From Frankiaceae bacterium (GTDB lineage Bacteria; Actinomycetota; Actinomycetes; BP-191), in contig DATMES010000001.1 in assembly GCA_035556555.1 (NCBI GenBank), forward strand, positions 124,001-188,000: a stretch of DNA of 64,000 nt. Direction: 5' to 3'. The position numbers and the translations under genes are program-made. The notes beneath the pieces were generated by a model. That model saw nothing but the letters and a program-made list of their open reading frames with translations. It ran no database searches and was not told where the DNA came from. Positions 1 through 12,834 of this stretch are shown one piece after another (the first letter of the stretch is position 1; each line of letters starts with the position of its first letter).

Positions 1-10
1 GCTGATCCCG

Positions 11-2554
11 ATGTTCCGGATCGCGCTCAAGGGCCTGCTGGCCCGCAAGCTACGGCTGTTCACGACGTCGCTCGCCGTCCTGCTCGGCGTCGCGTTCATG
101 GCCGGCACGCTCGTGCTCACCGACACCATCGGCCGTACGTTCGACTCGATCTTCGCCGAGGCCACCGCCGGCACCGACGCCGTCGTCCGCGGCAAGTCCG
201 CGATCAGTCTCGACTTCGGCACGCAGCGCGCCCGGGTCCCCGCGACCATCGTCGACACGGTGCGCGGCGTCGACGGCGTGGCCGACGCCGAGGGGCTGGT
301 CGAGGGGTACGCCCAGATCGTCGGCCGCGACGGCAAGGCCGTGGGCGACCCGGGTCAGGGCGCGCCGACGTTCGGCCGCAACTGGCTGACCGTCCCCGCG
401 CTCAACCCGTTCCGCCTCGTGGAGGGCGACCCCCCTGCCGCCGACGACGAGGTCGTGCTCGACCGGTTCACCGCGGGCGAGGCGGGCGTCGGCATCGGTG
501 ACACCGCGACCGTGCTCGTGGAGAAGGGCCCGCAGCGGGTCAGGGTGGTCGGCATCGCGACGTTCGGCGACGCCGACGGCAGCGGCGGCCCGACGCACGT
601 CATGTGGACCGGCGCCGCCGCGCAGCGTCTCGTCGGCGAGCCCGGTTCGTACGACTCCGTCGCCGCGGTCGCCGACCCCGGCGTCAGCCAGGAGGCGCTG
701 CGCGACAGGCTCGCCGCCGCGGTGCCCGGCGACACCGAGGTCATCACCGGCGAGGAGCTCACCGAGGAGAACCAGTCGATCGTCCGCAAGGCGCTCGGCT
801 TCTTCAGCACGTTCCTGCTGACGTTCGCGATCGTCGCGCTGCTCGTCGGGTCGTTCATGATCCACAACACGTTCACGATCATCGTGGCGCAGCGCGGCCG
901 CGAGATGGCGCTCATGCGCGCCGTCGGCGCCAGCCGCCGCCAGGTGCTCACCGGCGTGCTCATGGAGGCCGTCGCGGTCGGGCTGCTGGCGTCGGTGCTC
1001 GGCATGTTCGCGGGCATCGGCATCGCCGCCGGGCTCAAGGGCGTGCTGGCGGGGTTCGGCATCGACATTCCCGCGGGCGGCATCGTGTTCACCGCCAAGA
1101 CGGCGGTCATGTCGCTCATCGCCGGTCTCGGCGTCAGCGTGGCGTCGGCGTACTTCCCCGCGCGCCGCGCGTCCAAGGTGCCGCCGGTCGCGGCCATGCG
1201 CGACCTCGCGTTCGAGCACACCGGCGGCTCCCGGCGGCGCACGATCGTCGGCGCGACGATCACCGCGATCGGGGCGCTGCTGCTCTTCAACGGCCTGTTC
1301 GGCGACGCAGGCAACGCCCTCGCCAACGTCGGCGCCGGCGCGGTCGTCATCTTCTTCGGCGTCGCCGTGCTCGGGCCGGTGTTCGCCAGGCCGGTCAGCA
1401 GGCTCATCGGCGCGCCGCTCCCCCGCCTGCGCGGCGTCACGGGCCGCCTCGCCCGCGAGAACGCCATGCGCAACCCCAAGCGCACGGCCTCCACCGCCGC
1501 CGCGCTCATGATCGGCGTCGGGCTCGTCGGGTTCATCACGATCTTCGCCGCGTCGGCCAAGACCTCGATCAACGAGAGCATCGACAAGGCGTTCACCGGC
1601 GACTTCGTCGTCGACAGCGGGACGTTCGGGTTCGGCGGCCTCAGCCCCGAGCTGGCCGCCTCGCTCAAGAAGCTGCCCGAGGTACGCGCCGCGGCCGGGT
1701 TCCGCATGGGCCAGGCGAAGATCGACGGCGGCACGCGCTACCTCGGCGCCGTCGACCCGGAGGAGTTCGGGCAGATCATCGACCTCGACATCGCCGAGGG
1801 CAGCTTCGAGGACCTGCGCGGCGACACATTTGCCGTCGACACCGCCACCGCGCGCGACCAGAAGTGGAAGGTCGGCACCGAGGTCCCCGCGCAGTTCGCG
1901 CACACCGGCGACAAGACGTTGCGGCTCGCCGCGATCTACCGGCGGGTCGACGCGGGCGGGCAGTACCTCCTGCCGCTGGAGACGTACGCCGCCAACTTCG
2001 GCCAGCAGTTCGACGCGCGCGTGTTCGTCAGCAGGGCCGAGGGCGTCACCCCCGAGGCCGCAAGGAAGGCCGTCGAGGCGGTCACCGCCGCGTACCCCAA
2101 CGCCACGCTGCAGGACCAGACGGAGTTCAAGGAGGCGCAGTCCGCGCAGATCAACCAGATGCTCGGGCTGATCTACGTGATGCTCGCGCTCGCCATCGTC
2201 ATAGCGTTCCTCGGGATCATGAACACCCTCGCCTTGTCGATATTCGAGCGCACCCGCGAGCTCGGCCTGCTCCGCGCCGTCGGGATGACCCGCCGCCAGC
2301 TGCGGTCGGCGGTGCGGTGGGAGGCCGTCATCATCGCGCTGTTCGGGACGCTGCTCGGGCTGGTCGTCGGGCTGTTCTTCGGCTGGTCGCTGGTGCAGGC
2401 GCTCAAGGACAGCGGCATCCACAAGCTGACGGTGCCGACCGGGCAGCTGCTGTTCATCGTGCTCATCGGCGCGCTCGCCGGCGTGGCGGCGGCGGCGCTG
2501 CCGGGCAGGCGCGCGGCGCGGCTCGACGTGCTCAAGGCGATCACGACGGAGTGA
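11..2554 (+). CDS. FtsX/MacB-type ABC transporter permease
   Basis: Inner-membrane permease subunit of an ABC exporter, 847 aa. The N-terminus has one membrane segment (about residues 15-38) followed by a large extracytoplasmic MacB-like domain. A first FtsX domain follows, with three membrane helices and the motif RGREMALMRAVGASRRQV. A second periplasmic domain and a second FtsX domain come next (FERTRELGLLRAVGMTRRQL near the C-terminus). This two-FtsX layout is typical of actinobacterial permeases exporting lipids or peptides, or acting mechanically on the cell wall. The ATPase partner should lie just upstream: a TGA at bases 3-5 could be its stop. The substrate cannot be inferred. Confidence 0.93.
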   Translation: MFRIALKGLLARKLRLFTTSLAVLLGVAFMAGTLVLTDTIGRTFDSIFAEATAGTDAVVRGKSAISLDFGTQRARVPATIVDTVRGVDGVADAEGLVEGYAQIVGRDGKAVGDPGQGAPTFGRNWLTVPALNPFRLVEGDPPAADDEVVLDRFTAGEAGVGIGDTATVLVEKGPQRVRVVGIATFGDADGSGGPTHVMWTGAAAQRLVGEPGSYDSVAAVADPGVSQEALRDRLAAAVPGDTEVITGEELTEENQSIVRKALGFFSTFLLTFAIVALLVGSFMIHNTFTIIVAQRGREMALMRAVGASRRQVLTGVLMEAVAVGLLASVLGMFAGIGIAAGLKGVLAGFGIDIPAGGIVFTAKTAVMSLIAGLGVSVASAYFPARRASKVPPVAAMRDLAFEHTGGSRRRTIVGATITAIGALLLFNGLFGDAGNALANVGAGAVVIFFGVAVLGPVFARPVSRLIGAPLPRLRGVTGRLARENAMRNPKRTASTAAALMIGVGLVGFITIFAASAKTSINESIDKAFTGDFVVDSGTFGFGGLSPELAASLKKLPEVRAAAGFRMGQAKIDGGTRYLGAVDPEEFGQIIDLDIAEGSFEDLRGDTFAVDTATARDQKWKVGTEVPAQFAHTGDKTLRLAAIYRRVDAGGQYLLPLETYAANFGQQFDARVFVSRAEGVTPEAARKAVEAVTAAYPNATLQDQTEFKEAQSAQINQMLGLIYVMLALAIVIAFLGIMNTLALSIFERTRELGLLRAVGMTRRQLRSAVRWEAVIIALFGTLLGLVVGLFFGWSLVQALKDSGIHKLTVPTGQLLFIVLIGALAGVAAAALPGRRAARLDVLKAITTE

Positions 2555-2619
2555 CCTCGCGGCGGGGCTGCGGCACACTGGGGCACGAACGACCCCGCGT
2601 CATGCCCAAGGAGCCCGCG

Positions 2620-3405
2620 ATGCCGTCGATCCTGCCGTCGAACCGCCCCGAGCTGCAGTACCTCTCGATGCCGACGTTCGCGAACGTCGAGGAGGAACGG
2701 CTGCACCGCAAGCAGCGGCTGGCCGCGGGGTTCCGCCTGTTCTCGAAGTTCGGCTTCGAAGAGGGCATCGCCGGCCACATCACGGCGCGCGACCCCGAGT
2801 TCCCCGACCACTTCTGGGTCAACCCGTTCGCGATGCCGTTCTCGCAGATCCGGGTCAGCGACCTGATCCTCGTCAACCACGAGGGCGAGGTCGTCGACGG
2901 CAAGCACCCGGTCAACGCCGCCGCGTTCGCCATCCACTCGCAGGTGCACGCCGCCCGCCCCGACTGTGTCGCGGCCGCGCACTCGCACTCGATCCACGGC
3001 AAGGCGTTCAGCGCGCTCGGCATGGAGCTGGAGCCGATCACGCAGGACGTGACGGCGTTCTACGGCCACCACGCGCTGTTCGACGACTACACCGGCGTCG
3101 TCCTCGACGTCGAGGAGGGCAAGCGCATCGCGCACGCCCTCGGTGACAACAAGGCCGTCATCCTCCGCAACCACGGCCTGCTCACCGTCGGGACGACGGT
3201 CGACGCGGCGGTGTGGTGGTTCGTGACGATGGAGCGCTCCTGCCAGGCGCAGCTGCTCGCCATGGCCGCCGGGCCGCGGGTGCTCATCGACGCCGACCAG
3301 GCGGGCAAGACGCACAAGCAGGTCGGCAGCGAGATCGCCGGGTGGATCTCGTTCCAGCCGCTGTACGCCCGCATCGTCCGCGAGCAGCCCGACCTCCTCG
3401 ACTGA
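2620..3405 (+). CDS. Class II aldolase/adducin family protein
   Basis: Cytoplasmic 261-aa protein of the class II aldolase/adducin fold, which uses a zinc ion to cleave or epimerise sugar phosphates and related hydroxy compounds. The zinc-site pattern is visible as HSHSIH near residue 120 and a later RNHG histidine. The start at 2620 is chosen because AAGGAG sits 6-7 nt upstream; an in-frame ATG at 2602 would place that site inside the gene. Its TGA shares a base with the next ATG (TGATG), so the small downstream gene is probably translationally coupled. The actual substrate is unknown; many members act on fuculose-phosphate-like sugars or are uncharacterised. Confidence 0.88.
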   Translation: MPSILPSNRPELQYLSMPTFANVEEERLHRKQRLAAGFRLFSKFGFEEGIAGHITARDPEFPDHFWVNPFAMPFSQIRVSDLILVNHEGEVVDGKHPVNAAAFAIHSQVHAARPDCVAAAHSHSIHGKAFSALGMELEPITQDVTAFYGHHALFDDYTGVVLDVEEGKRIAHALGDNKAVILRNHGLLTVGTTVDAAVWWFVTMERSCQAQLLAMAAGPRVLIDADQAGKTHKQVGSEIAGWISFQPLYARIVREQPDLLD

Positions 3406-3680
3406 TGGCGAGGACCTGGCCCCGCGACCGCCGTCCGGCGGCGATCCTGCTCGCGGGTGCCATCGCCATGACCATCCAGGCGCTCGTCATCCCGCGCCTC
3501 GACCTGCGCACGGACGCGGAGAAGGCGCCCAAGCCGTACCGCCTCCTCAGGCTCGACCCGGAGGCCCGCGCCGAGCTGCGGGAGTGCCTGGACGCCGGCC
3601 GCGACTACGACGCGTGCTTCGCCCAGATCGGGTACGAGCCGATGGTCGACGTCATCTACCGGTCCGGCAGCCGACCCTAG
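3405..3680 (+). CDS. Small membrane-anchored hypothetical protein
   Basis: A 91-aa protein starting inside the stop codon of the aldolase gene (TGATG). It has a basic N-terminus, one hydrophobic segment (about residues 11-30, ILLAGAIAMTIQALVIP) and a short polar exported or cytosolic tail with two cysteines (RECLDAGRDYDACF). I do not recognise a family. The tight coupling suggests co-expression with the aldolase; no function can be assigned. Confidence 0.6.
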   Translation: MARTWPRDRRPAAILLAGAIAMTIQALVIPRLDLRTDAEKAPKPYRLLRLDPEARAELRECLDAGRDYDACFAQIGYEPMVDVIYRSGSRP

Positions 3681-3720
3681 CCAGGCAGGTCAGGGCCCCT
3701 CCGGCGTCGTATACGGGCCT

Positions 3721-4935
3721 ATGCGCAAGCTGCTCGCGGTCGCCGCCGCCCTCGCCCTGTCCGCCGCTCCGTCGTCCTCGGGCTCCCCTGGCCCCGGGTA
3801 CCTGGACAAGACGAGCAACGTCGAGTTCGTCGCGAACATCCCGCTCGACGCCGACACGGCCGGCGCGCGGCTGCTCGGGAAGAAGTTCTACGTCCTGACC
3901 GCGAAGGGCCTGACGATCTACGACGTCAGCAACCCCACCCTGCCGCTGCCGATGGGCTTCACGCCGCTCCCGCACACGCCCAACCAGGAGCGCGAGGACG
4001 TCGACACCAACGGCAAGATCCTCGTCGCGGGGCAGTCGTACACCGGGATCCTCTACGTCGTCGACGTCTCCAACCCCAACGTCCCCACGCTGATCTCCAC
4101 GCTGCGCGGCGCCGCCGGCCACACCAACACCTGCGTGCTGTCCTGCAAGTGGGTCTACAGCTCCGACGGCGAGATCGTCGACCTGCGCGACCCCAAGAAC
4201 CCCAAGCTGGCCGGCAGCTGGCGCGGCGTGGGTGGCGTCACCGGCTCGCACGACTGGACCGAGGTCAGCCCCGGCCTGCTCGTGGGCGCGACCAGCCCGG
4301 TCGTCTACCTCGACGCCCGCAAGAACCCCGCCAAGCCGAAGCTCATCGCCTCCGGCCGCCTCCCCGACAGCCGCTACGTCCACGGCAACGTCTGGCCGCG
4401 CGGCGGCAAGGACCGCTTCCTCCTGGTCGGCAGCGAGAGCGGCATGATGTGCGGCGACCCCAAGGACGGGTCGTTCATGGTGTACGACACCAAGAACCAC
4501 GCGAAGACGAAGAGCTTCAAGTACCTCGGCGACTACTCGCTCACGCCCGGCCTGTTCACCGAGGGCCGCGCCGAGGTCAACCAGCACTGCGGGCACTGGT
4601 TCCAGCCGCACCCGTCGTTCAAGGACGGCGGCCTGGTGGCGGTGGCCTGGTACGGCTTCGGCACCCGCTTCGTCGAGGTGACCAAGACCGGCAAGATCGT
4701 CGAGAAGGGCTGGTTCCTCGGCGGCGGCGCGGCCTCGTCGGCGTACTGGATCAGCCCCGACGTCGTCTACTCCCTCGACTACGTCCGCGGCATCGACATC
4801 ATCAAGTTCGACCGCAAGGCGAAGCCGACCAGCAGCGGCAACGGCCAGTGGAACCCCGTGAGCCCGTTCGCGGCGTTCCTCGACCGCGAGCCGGCGCGCA
4901 ACGGCAAGCCGTACGTCTGCCCGCTCCCCCTGTAG
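3721..4935 (+). CDS. Secreted LVIVD-repeat-like beta-propeller protein
   Basis: Exported 404-aa protein. The first ~22 residues form a signal peptide (MRKLLAVAAALALSAAPS). The rest contains repeats of the type YVLTAKGLTIYDVSNP, LYVVDVSNPNVP and DLRDPKNPKLAGSW, the pattern of LVIVD-type propeller blades found in surface and choice-of-anchor proteins. Cysteines in the middle (CVLSCKW, MMCGDP, QHCGHW) may form disulfides outside the cell. The gene stands alone between short intergenic stretches. No catalytic site is evident, so a structural or ligand-binding role is most likely. Confidence 0.75.
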   Translation: MRKLLAVAAALALSAAPSSSGSPGPGYLDKTSNVEFVANIPLDADTAGARLLGKKFYVLTAKGLTIYDVSNPTLPLPMGFTPLPHTPNQEREDVDTNGKILVAGQSYTGILYVVDVSNPNVPTLISTLRGAAGHTNTCVLSCKWVYSSDGEIVDLRDPKNPKLAGSWRGVGGVTGSHDWTEVSPGLLVGATSPVVYLDARKNPAKPKLIASGRLPDSRYVHGNVWPRGGKDRFLLVGSESGMMCGDPKDGSFMVYDTKNHAKTKSFKYLGDYSLTPGLFTEGRAEVNQHCGHWFQPHPSFKDGGLVAVAWYGFGTRFVEVTKTGKIVEKGWFLGGGAASSAYWISPDVVYSLDYVRGIDIIKFDRKAKPTSSGNGQWNPVSPFAAFLDREPARNGKPYVCPLPL

Positions 4936-4977
4936 ACCACGCGGGAACCGCGCGGCCCTGCCGCGCGTGTTAGCCGT

Positions 4978-5499
4978 ATGAACGCAGCCCTGGCCGCCCC
5001 CGGGCGGCCGCGCGCCGAGGCCGCCGCCGCGGGCGTCGCGGAGCTGTACGCCGCGACGTACGCCCGCCTCGTCGGCGCGCTCACGGTCGCCACCGGCAGC
5101 CGAGCGGACGCCGAGGAGGTCGTCCAGGAGGCGTTCGCCCGCCTGCTGCCGCGGTGGAGCACCGTCGAGACGTACGACAACCCCGAGGCCTGGGTCCGTA
5201 CCGTCGCGTTCCGCCTCTCCGCCTCCCGCTGGCGCCGCGCCAAGGTCGCCGCGCGGGCGATGGCACGGATCGGCGTGGCCCCGGACGTCGAGCCGCCCGA
5301 CGGCAGCCGCCTCGACGCCGAACGGGTGCTCGAAGGGCTGCCGCGCGCGTACCGCGAGGTCCTCGTCCTGCACCACGCGCTCGGCCTGCCGCTGGAGCAG
5401 GTCGCGGCCGAGCTGCGCATCCCCGTCGGCACCGTCAAGAGCCGCCTGTCCCGCGCCCGCGCCGCGGCCGCCGCGCGCGGAGGAGACCGCCATGAGTGA
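4978..5499 (+). CDS. SigE-family ECF RNA polymerase sigma factor
   Basis: A 173-aa ECF sigma factor of the actinobacterial SigE family. Region 2 covers about residues 20-90 (core EEVVQEAFARLLPRW and ETYDNPEAWVRTVAFRL). Region 4 lies near residues 110-165, with the helix-turn-helix LEQVAAELRIPVGTVKSRLSRAR. It directs polymerase to a small regulon. The 3' end overlaps the next gene by 8 nt; the next gene encodes a membrane protein that probably controls it. No strong Shine-Dalgarno precedes the ATG, so the transcript may be nearly leaderless. Confidence 0.92.
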   Translation: MNAALAAPGRPRAEAAAAGVAELYAATYARLVGALTVATGSRADAEEVVQEAFARLLPRWSTVETYDNPEAWVRTVAFRLSASRWRRAKVAARAMARIGVAPDVEPPDGSRLDAERVLEGLPRAYREVLVLHHALGLPLEQVAAELRIPVGTVKSRLSRARAAAAARGGDRHE

Positions 5500-6289
5500 C
5501 TTCGACGACCTCGCCACCGCGGTGGACGACGCCGCGCGCGCGACCGTGGCCCCGCCGTTCCCCGCGATCGAACGCCGCGCCCGCGCCCGCCGCCACCGGC
5601 AGCTCGCGGGCGCCACGCTCGCGCTGGCCGCCCTGCTCACGGCGGGCGCGCTGGCCGCGCCCGGCGGCGGTCCGCGCTCGATGGAGCCCGCGGGGCCGAC
5701 GCCGACCGGCACGCGTCCAACGGAGGAGCCCCTCCGCTGTGCGAACGGACAGCTGTTCGACCCGGCGCGGCCCTGCGGGGCCATCATCGTCCCGCCTGGC
5801 GACGATGGCGCCGAGGACGCCGGCACCACGCGCTGCTGGGACCCGGCCGAGCCCGGCACCGCCGGTTCGCGCACGATCGGCACAGGCAAGGCGGGCAGGA
5901 CGACATGGTGGGTCGTCGCGTGGACCGGCAAGGAGGGCACGAACTGCGTCGGGTGGGTCAGCGACCCTCCCGTCGAGGTGTCCTGGCAGATGGATGCCGA
6001 CAACGACTCCGGCCCCACCGGCGCGCTGAAGCCGGTGCTCTCGCGCGAGGGCATCCCCGTCAAGGGCGCCGCGGACTGGGAGTGGATGCTCTACTGGGGC
6101 GCCGTCCCGCCGGAGGTCGTCCGCATCGAGCTGGTCGACAAGGGCCGCATCGTCGGCACGCTGAAGCTCGTGGACGGCGGCGACCGCAAGTACGTCGCGG
6201 GCACCGTCCAGGCACCGGACGAGCGGCACGGCGTGCCGGTGGCGTACGACGCCCAGGGCCGCCGCGTCGACATACCCGACGGCTTCTAG
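5492..6289 (+). CDS. Membrane-anchored partner of the SigE-family sigma factor
   Basis: A 265-aa protein with a short cytosolic N-terminus rich in charged residues, one membrane segment (about residues 35-58, LAGATLALAALLTAGALAAP) and a large exported domain with several cysteines (LRCANGQLF, RPCGAI, TRCWDP, TNCVGW). GGAGGAG precedes the ATG, which overlaps the sigma gene by 8 nt. Position and topology fit an anti-sigma or sensor role, but no zinc-type anti-sigma motif is visible, so the role is inferred from context. It ends in CTAG, whose reverse strand is the stop codon of the convergent HAD gene. Confidence 0.7.
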   Translation: MSDFDDLATAVDDAARATVAPPFPAIERRARARRHRQLAGATLALAALLTAGALAAPGGGPRSMEPAGPTPTGTRPTEEPLRCANGQLFDPARPCGAIIVPPGDDGAEDAGTTRCWDPAEPGTAGSRTIGTGKAGRTTWWVVAWTGKEGTNCVGWVSDPPVEVSWQMDADNDSGPTGALKPVLSREGIPVKGAADWEWMLYWGAVPPEVVRIELVDKGRIVGTLKLVDGGDRKYVAGTVQAPDERHGVPVAYDAQGRRVDIPDGF

Positions 6290-6984
6290 ACCATCGCCGC
6301 CAGCGTCGCGACGCTGACATCGGTGAGCGACGCGGCCTCGGCGTGCGCGATGCCGGGGGGCATCGGGACGACGTTCGGGACGGCGAGCACGCGGCACCCG
6401 GCAGCGACGCCGGACGTCGCGCCCGCCGCGCTGTCCTCGACCACGACGCAGTCGGCGGGGTGGGCGCCGAGGCGGGCGGCGGCGGTGGCGTACGGCTCCG
6501 GGTCCGGCTTGGCGCGCGTCACCTCGTCGCCGCCGACGGTGACGTCGAAGCGGTGCGCCCCGAACGACTCCAGCGCCGCGTCCACGAGCGCGCGGTACGA
6601 CGACGACACGAGCGCGGTCGCGATGCCAGCCGCGCGGACGGCGTCGACCAGCTCGGCCGCGCCGGGCAGCACGGGCAGGTCGGCGCGGAACAGCTCGCAC
6701 ATGCGGGCGACGAGGCGGCGTTCGACCTCCTCGGGCGGCACCGTCGAGCCCGCGACGCCGACGAGGATGCGGCACGCCTCGTCCACGCGGCGGCCGACGC
6801 ACTGCGCCTTGACGTCGAGGTTCCACGGCCCGCCGAGCCAGGCCATGATCTCGGCCTCGGCGACCGACCAGACCGGCTCGGAGTCGACGAGCAGCCCGTC
6901 CATGTCGAACAGCACCGCACGGAGACGTCCTGTGGGCGCACCCGAGGCGGTGGGCGGGACAGGCGGGACCGGGGAGACCGTCAC
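6286..6984 (-). CDS. HAD-superfamily hydrolase (phosphoglycolate phosphatase/beta-phosphoglucomutase-like)
   Basis: Cytoplasmic 232-aa haloacid-dehalogenase-family phosphatase. Motif I is FDMDGLLVDSEP (nucleophile and acid aspartates). Motif II is the serine in ALVSSSYR, motif III the lysine in RAKPDPEPY, and motif IV the aspartate in VVVEDSAAGATSG. A helical cap follows motif I, as in subclass I members. The GTG at 6984 is the best upstream start, but there is no convincing ribosome-binding site, and a start closer to motif I is possible. The stop codon shares the palindrome CTAG with the stop of the convergent gene. Substrate unknown. Confidence 0.85.
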   Translation of the reverse strand: MTVSPVPPVPPTASGAPTGRLRAVLFDMDGLLVDSEPVWSVAEAEIMAWLGGPWNLDVKAQCVGRRVDEACRILVGVAGSTVPPEEVERRLVARMCELFRADLPVLPGAAELVDAVRAAGIATALVSSSYRALVDAALESFGAHRFDVTVGGDEVTRAKPDPEPYATAAARLGAHPADCVVVEDSAAGATSGVAAGCRVLAVPNVVPMPPGIAHAEAASLTDVSVATLAAMV

Positions 6985-7084
6985 CCGGCGCGTCCAGGCG
7001 TGGGCTGGCAAGGCCGCAGGGAGCGCCGCGTGCCTCGCACGCAAGCGACCGAGAACGCCGCCAGCGCGCGGCTGGTCGTGCCGA

Positions 7085-10564
<3,480 letters not shown>

Positions 10565-10619
10565 CGGTCAAGGGTAACCGGCCCCACCGACAACTTCCGA
10601 CAACGGTACGCTCCGGCGC

Positions 10620-11063
10620 ATGAGCAGCTACAGCCGGGTGCTGGTCGGCACGGACGGGTCGGAGACGTCGTACAAGGCGGTGGACCGCGCCGCCGAGATC
10701 GCCCGCGAGAGCGGCGCGCAGCTCCTGATCGTGACGGCGTACCGCCCGCTGTCGCCGCGCGAGCAGCAGGAGGCCGCGCAGCAGCTCGGCGCGGAGGCGT
10801 ACAAGATCACCGGCTCGCACCCCGCCGAGGACGTGCTGCGCGAGGCGTGCGTCCGCATCGGCGAGGGCGTCGACGTGGAGACGCTCGCGGTGCAGGGCGA
10901 CCCTGTCGACGTCATCGTCAAGACCGCGCAGGACCGCAAGGCCGACCTGCTCGTCGTCGGCAACCGCGGCCTCAACAGCATCACGGGCCGCCTGCTCGGC
11001 TCCGTACCCTCCGTCGTGACGCACCGCGCGCAGTGCGACGTCCTGATCGTGGCCACGACCTGA
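10620..11063 (+). CDS. Universal stress protein family (UspA domain)
   Basis: A 147-aa single UspA domain. The N-terminal strand RVLVGTDGSE and the C-terminal nucleotide signature VGNRGLNSITGRLLGSV match the ATP-binding subgroup (G-2X-G-9X-G-S/T). Such proteins are cytosolic and accumulate in stress or stationary phase. The gene is divergent from metH, and its 3' end is overlapped by the likely start of the following hydrolase gene. Confidence 0.92.
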   Translation: MSSYSRVLVGTDGSETSYKAVDRAAEIARESGAQLLIVTAYRPLSPREQQEAAQQLGAEAYKITGSHPAEDVLREACVRIGEGVDVETLAVQGDPVDVIVKTAQDRKADLLVVGNRGLNSITGRLLGSVPSVVTHRAQCDVLIVATT

Positions 11064-11953
11064 GCGCACTCGGCAGCGGAACGCCCGTCGCGGGCGGCCG
11101 CGACCTCTCCCTCCCCGGCTCCGGCGTACGCCTCGCCGCCACCCGCTGGGCCGGCACCGGCGCCCCGGTCCTGCTGCTGCACGGCCTGGCGTCGCAGCGC
11201 CGCTTCTGGAACCTCGTCGTCCCCGACCTCGCGGGCCGTCCCGTCTGCGCGCTGGACCAGCGCGGCCACGGCGACTCCGACAAGCCCGACGAGGGGTACG
11301 ACCTCTCCACGGTCGCCGCCGACGCCGCCACGGCGATGGACGCGCTCGGCTGGTCGCGCGCGGTCATCGTGGGCCACTCGTGGGGCGCGGCGGTCGCGAC
11401 GACCTTCGCCGCGGAGCATCCCGAACGCGTGCTCGCCGTCGTCGCGATCGACGGCGGGCTCGGCGAGCTGGGCGAGGACGAGCCGCGCGAGGAGGTACGC
11501 CGCAGGCTGGAGCCGCCGCGAGTCGCGGTCCGCCCCGAGGAGCTGCCCGGCCTGCTGCGCGAGAACAGCGAGCTGAAGCCGTGGTGGTCGCAGGCCGTCG
11601 AGGACGCCAAGCTGCCGCTCTTCGAGGTCTGCGACGACGGGCTGGCGCGGGCGCGGCTGACGTTCGAGCGGCACATGATGGTCGTCGACGGGCTGCTCGA
11701 CTACTCCGCGCGCGACGCGCTGCCCAAGATCACGGCGCCGTACTGGGCGGTCGTCGCGCTGCGCGAGGACGACTGGTCGCAGGCCAAGGAGGCGGCGCGC
11801 CGCAGGGCCCTGGCGCTGCTCGCGCGACCTCGGGCGTTCTCCCTCCACGGCGCCGTCCACGACGTACCCTTGCAGTGGCCTGCCGTGATCGCGGGGGTCG
11901 TCCGCGCCGCGGCCGACGAGGCCGCGACTGGCGCCGGAGAAGGGCGGGGATGA
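11033..11953 (+). CDS. Alpha/beta-fold hydrolase
   Basis: About 306 aa of alpha/beta hydrolase. The oxyanion strand is VLLLHGLAS, the nucleophile elbow GHSWGAA and the late catalytic histidine LHGAVHDV. The start is uncertain: the reading frame has no ATG, GTG or TTG near the USP stop except a GTG at 11033, inside the USP gene; the next conventional choice would cut into the first strand. The stop overlaps the next ATG (ATGA), so it is coupled to the PAC2 gene. Substrate unknown; esterase or epoxide-hydrolase-like activity is typical. Confidence 0.82.
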   Translation: MRRPDRGHDLSALGSGTPVAGGRDLSLPGSGVRLAATRWAGTGAPVLLLHGLASQRRFWNLVVPDLAGRPVCALDQRGHGDSDKPDEGYDLSTVAADAATAMDALGWSRAVIVGHSWGAAVATTFAAEHPERVLAVVAIDGGLGELGEDEPREEVRRRLEPPRVAVRPEELPGLLRENSELKPWWSQAVEDAKLPLFEVCDDGLARARLTFERHMMVVDGLLDYSARDALPKITAPYWAVVALREDDWSQAKEAARRRALALLARPRAFSLHGAVHDVPLQWPAVIAGVVRAAADEAATGAGEGRG

Positions 11954-12801
11954 GCGGCATCGTGCCGGAGCGTTCGCTGCGTTCGCCCGTGGTGATCGCG
12001 GCGTTCGAGGGCTGGAACGACGCGGGCGACGCCGCCACCGCCGCGGTCGAGCACCTCGAGCTGGTCTGGGAGGCGCGGCCGCTCGTCACGATCGACCCCG
12101 AGGACTACTACGACTTCCAGGTCAACCGGCCGACCGTGACGTTGATCGACGGCGTGACGCGCCGGATCCAGTGGCCGTCGACGCGCATGTCGCTCTGCCG
12201 GCTCGACGGCCCGCGCGACGTCATCCTGCTGCGCGGCCTCGAGCCCAACATGCGCTGGAAGGCGTTCTGCGGCGAGATCCTCGACGTGGCGATGGACCTC
12301 GACGCGGACCTGCTGCTGGCGCTGGGGGCGTTGCTCGCGGACGCGCCGCACACCCGCCCGATCCCCGTCACCGGCACGGCGTCGGACCCGGCCGTCGCGA
12401 CGCGGCTCGGCCTCGACTCGTCGCGGTACGAGGGCCCCACCGGCATCGTCGGCGTGCTGCACGACCAGTGCGTGCAGCGCGGGCTGCCGTCGGTGTCGTT
12501 CTGGGCGGCGGTCCCCCACTACGTCGCGCAGCCGCCGTCGCCCAAGGCGACGCTGGCGCTGCTGCGCAGGGTCGAGGACGTGCTCGACGTGCAGGTGCCG
12601 CTCGGCGACCTGGAGGAGCAGGCGCGCGCGTGGGAGCGCCAGGTCAACGAGCTGGCCGCCGAGGACGGCGAGGTCGCGGAGTACGTGCGCTCGCTCGAGG
12701 AGCGCGAGGCGGAGACGGACCTGCCGGAGGCGAGCGGCGAGGCGATCGCGCGGGAGTTCGAACGCTTCCTGCGCCGCTCCGGCGACGACCCGACGGGCTG
12801 A
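11950..12801 (+). CDS. PAC2-family protein
   Basis: A 283-aa PAC2-family protein (proteasome-assembly-chaperone-2 fold), widespread in actinobacteria. Recognisable segments are VVIAAFEGWNDAGDAAT at the N-terminus, WEARPLVTIDPEDYYDFQ, a central GALLADAPHTRPIPVTG and YEGPTGIVGVLHDQC. The C-terminus is acidic and helical. The start codon overlaps the stop of the hydrolase gene. PAC2 proteins in archaea and actinobacteria have been linked to proteasome assembly, but the bacterial role is not established. Confidence 0.88.
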   Translation: MSGIVPERSLRSPVVIAAFEGWNDAGDAATAAVEHLELVWEARPLVTIDPEDYYDFQVNRPTVTLIDGVTRRIQWPSTRMSLCRLDGPRDVILLRGLEPNMRWKAFCGEILDVAMDLDADLLLALGALLADAPHTRPIPVTGTASDPAVATRLGLDSSRYEGPTGIVGVLHDQCVQRGLPSVSFWAAVPHYVAQPPSPKATLALLRRVEDVLDVQVPLGDLEEQARAWERQVNELAAEDGEVAEYVRSLEEREAETDLPEASGEAIAREFERFLRRSGDDPTG

Positions 12802-12834
12802 CGGGCCGACCGCCCGTGGCCCGGGGCGGGTGCC

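Noticed and set aside
10565..10619. Cobalamin riboswitch before metH
   Set aside because: The leader between the divergent starts is only about 55 bp, too short for the riboswitch fold.
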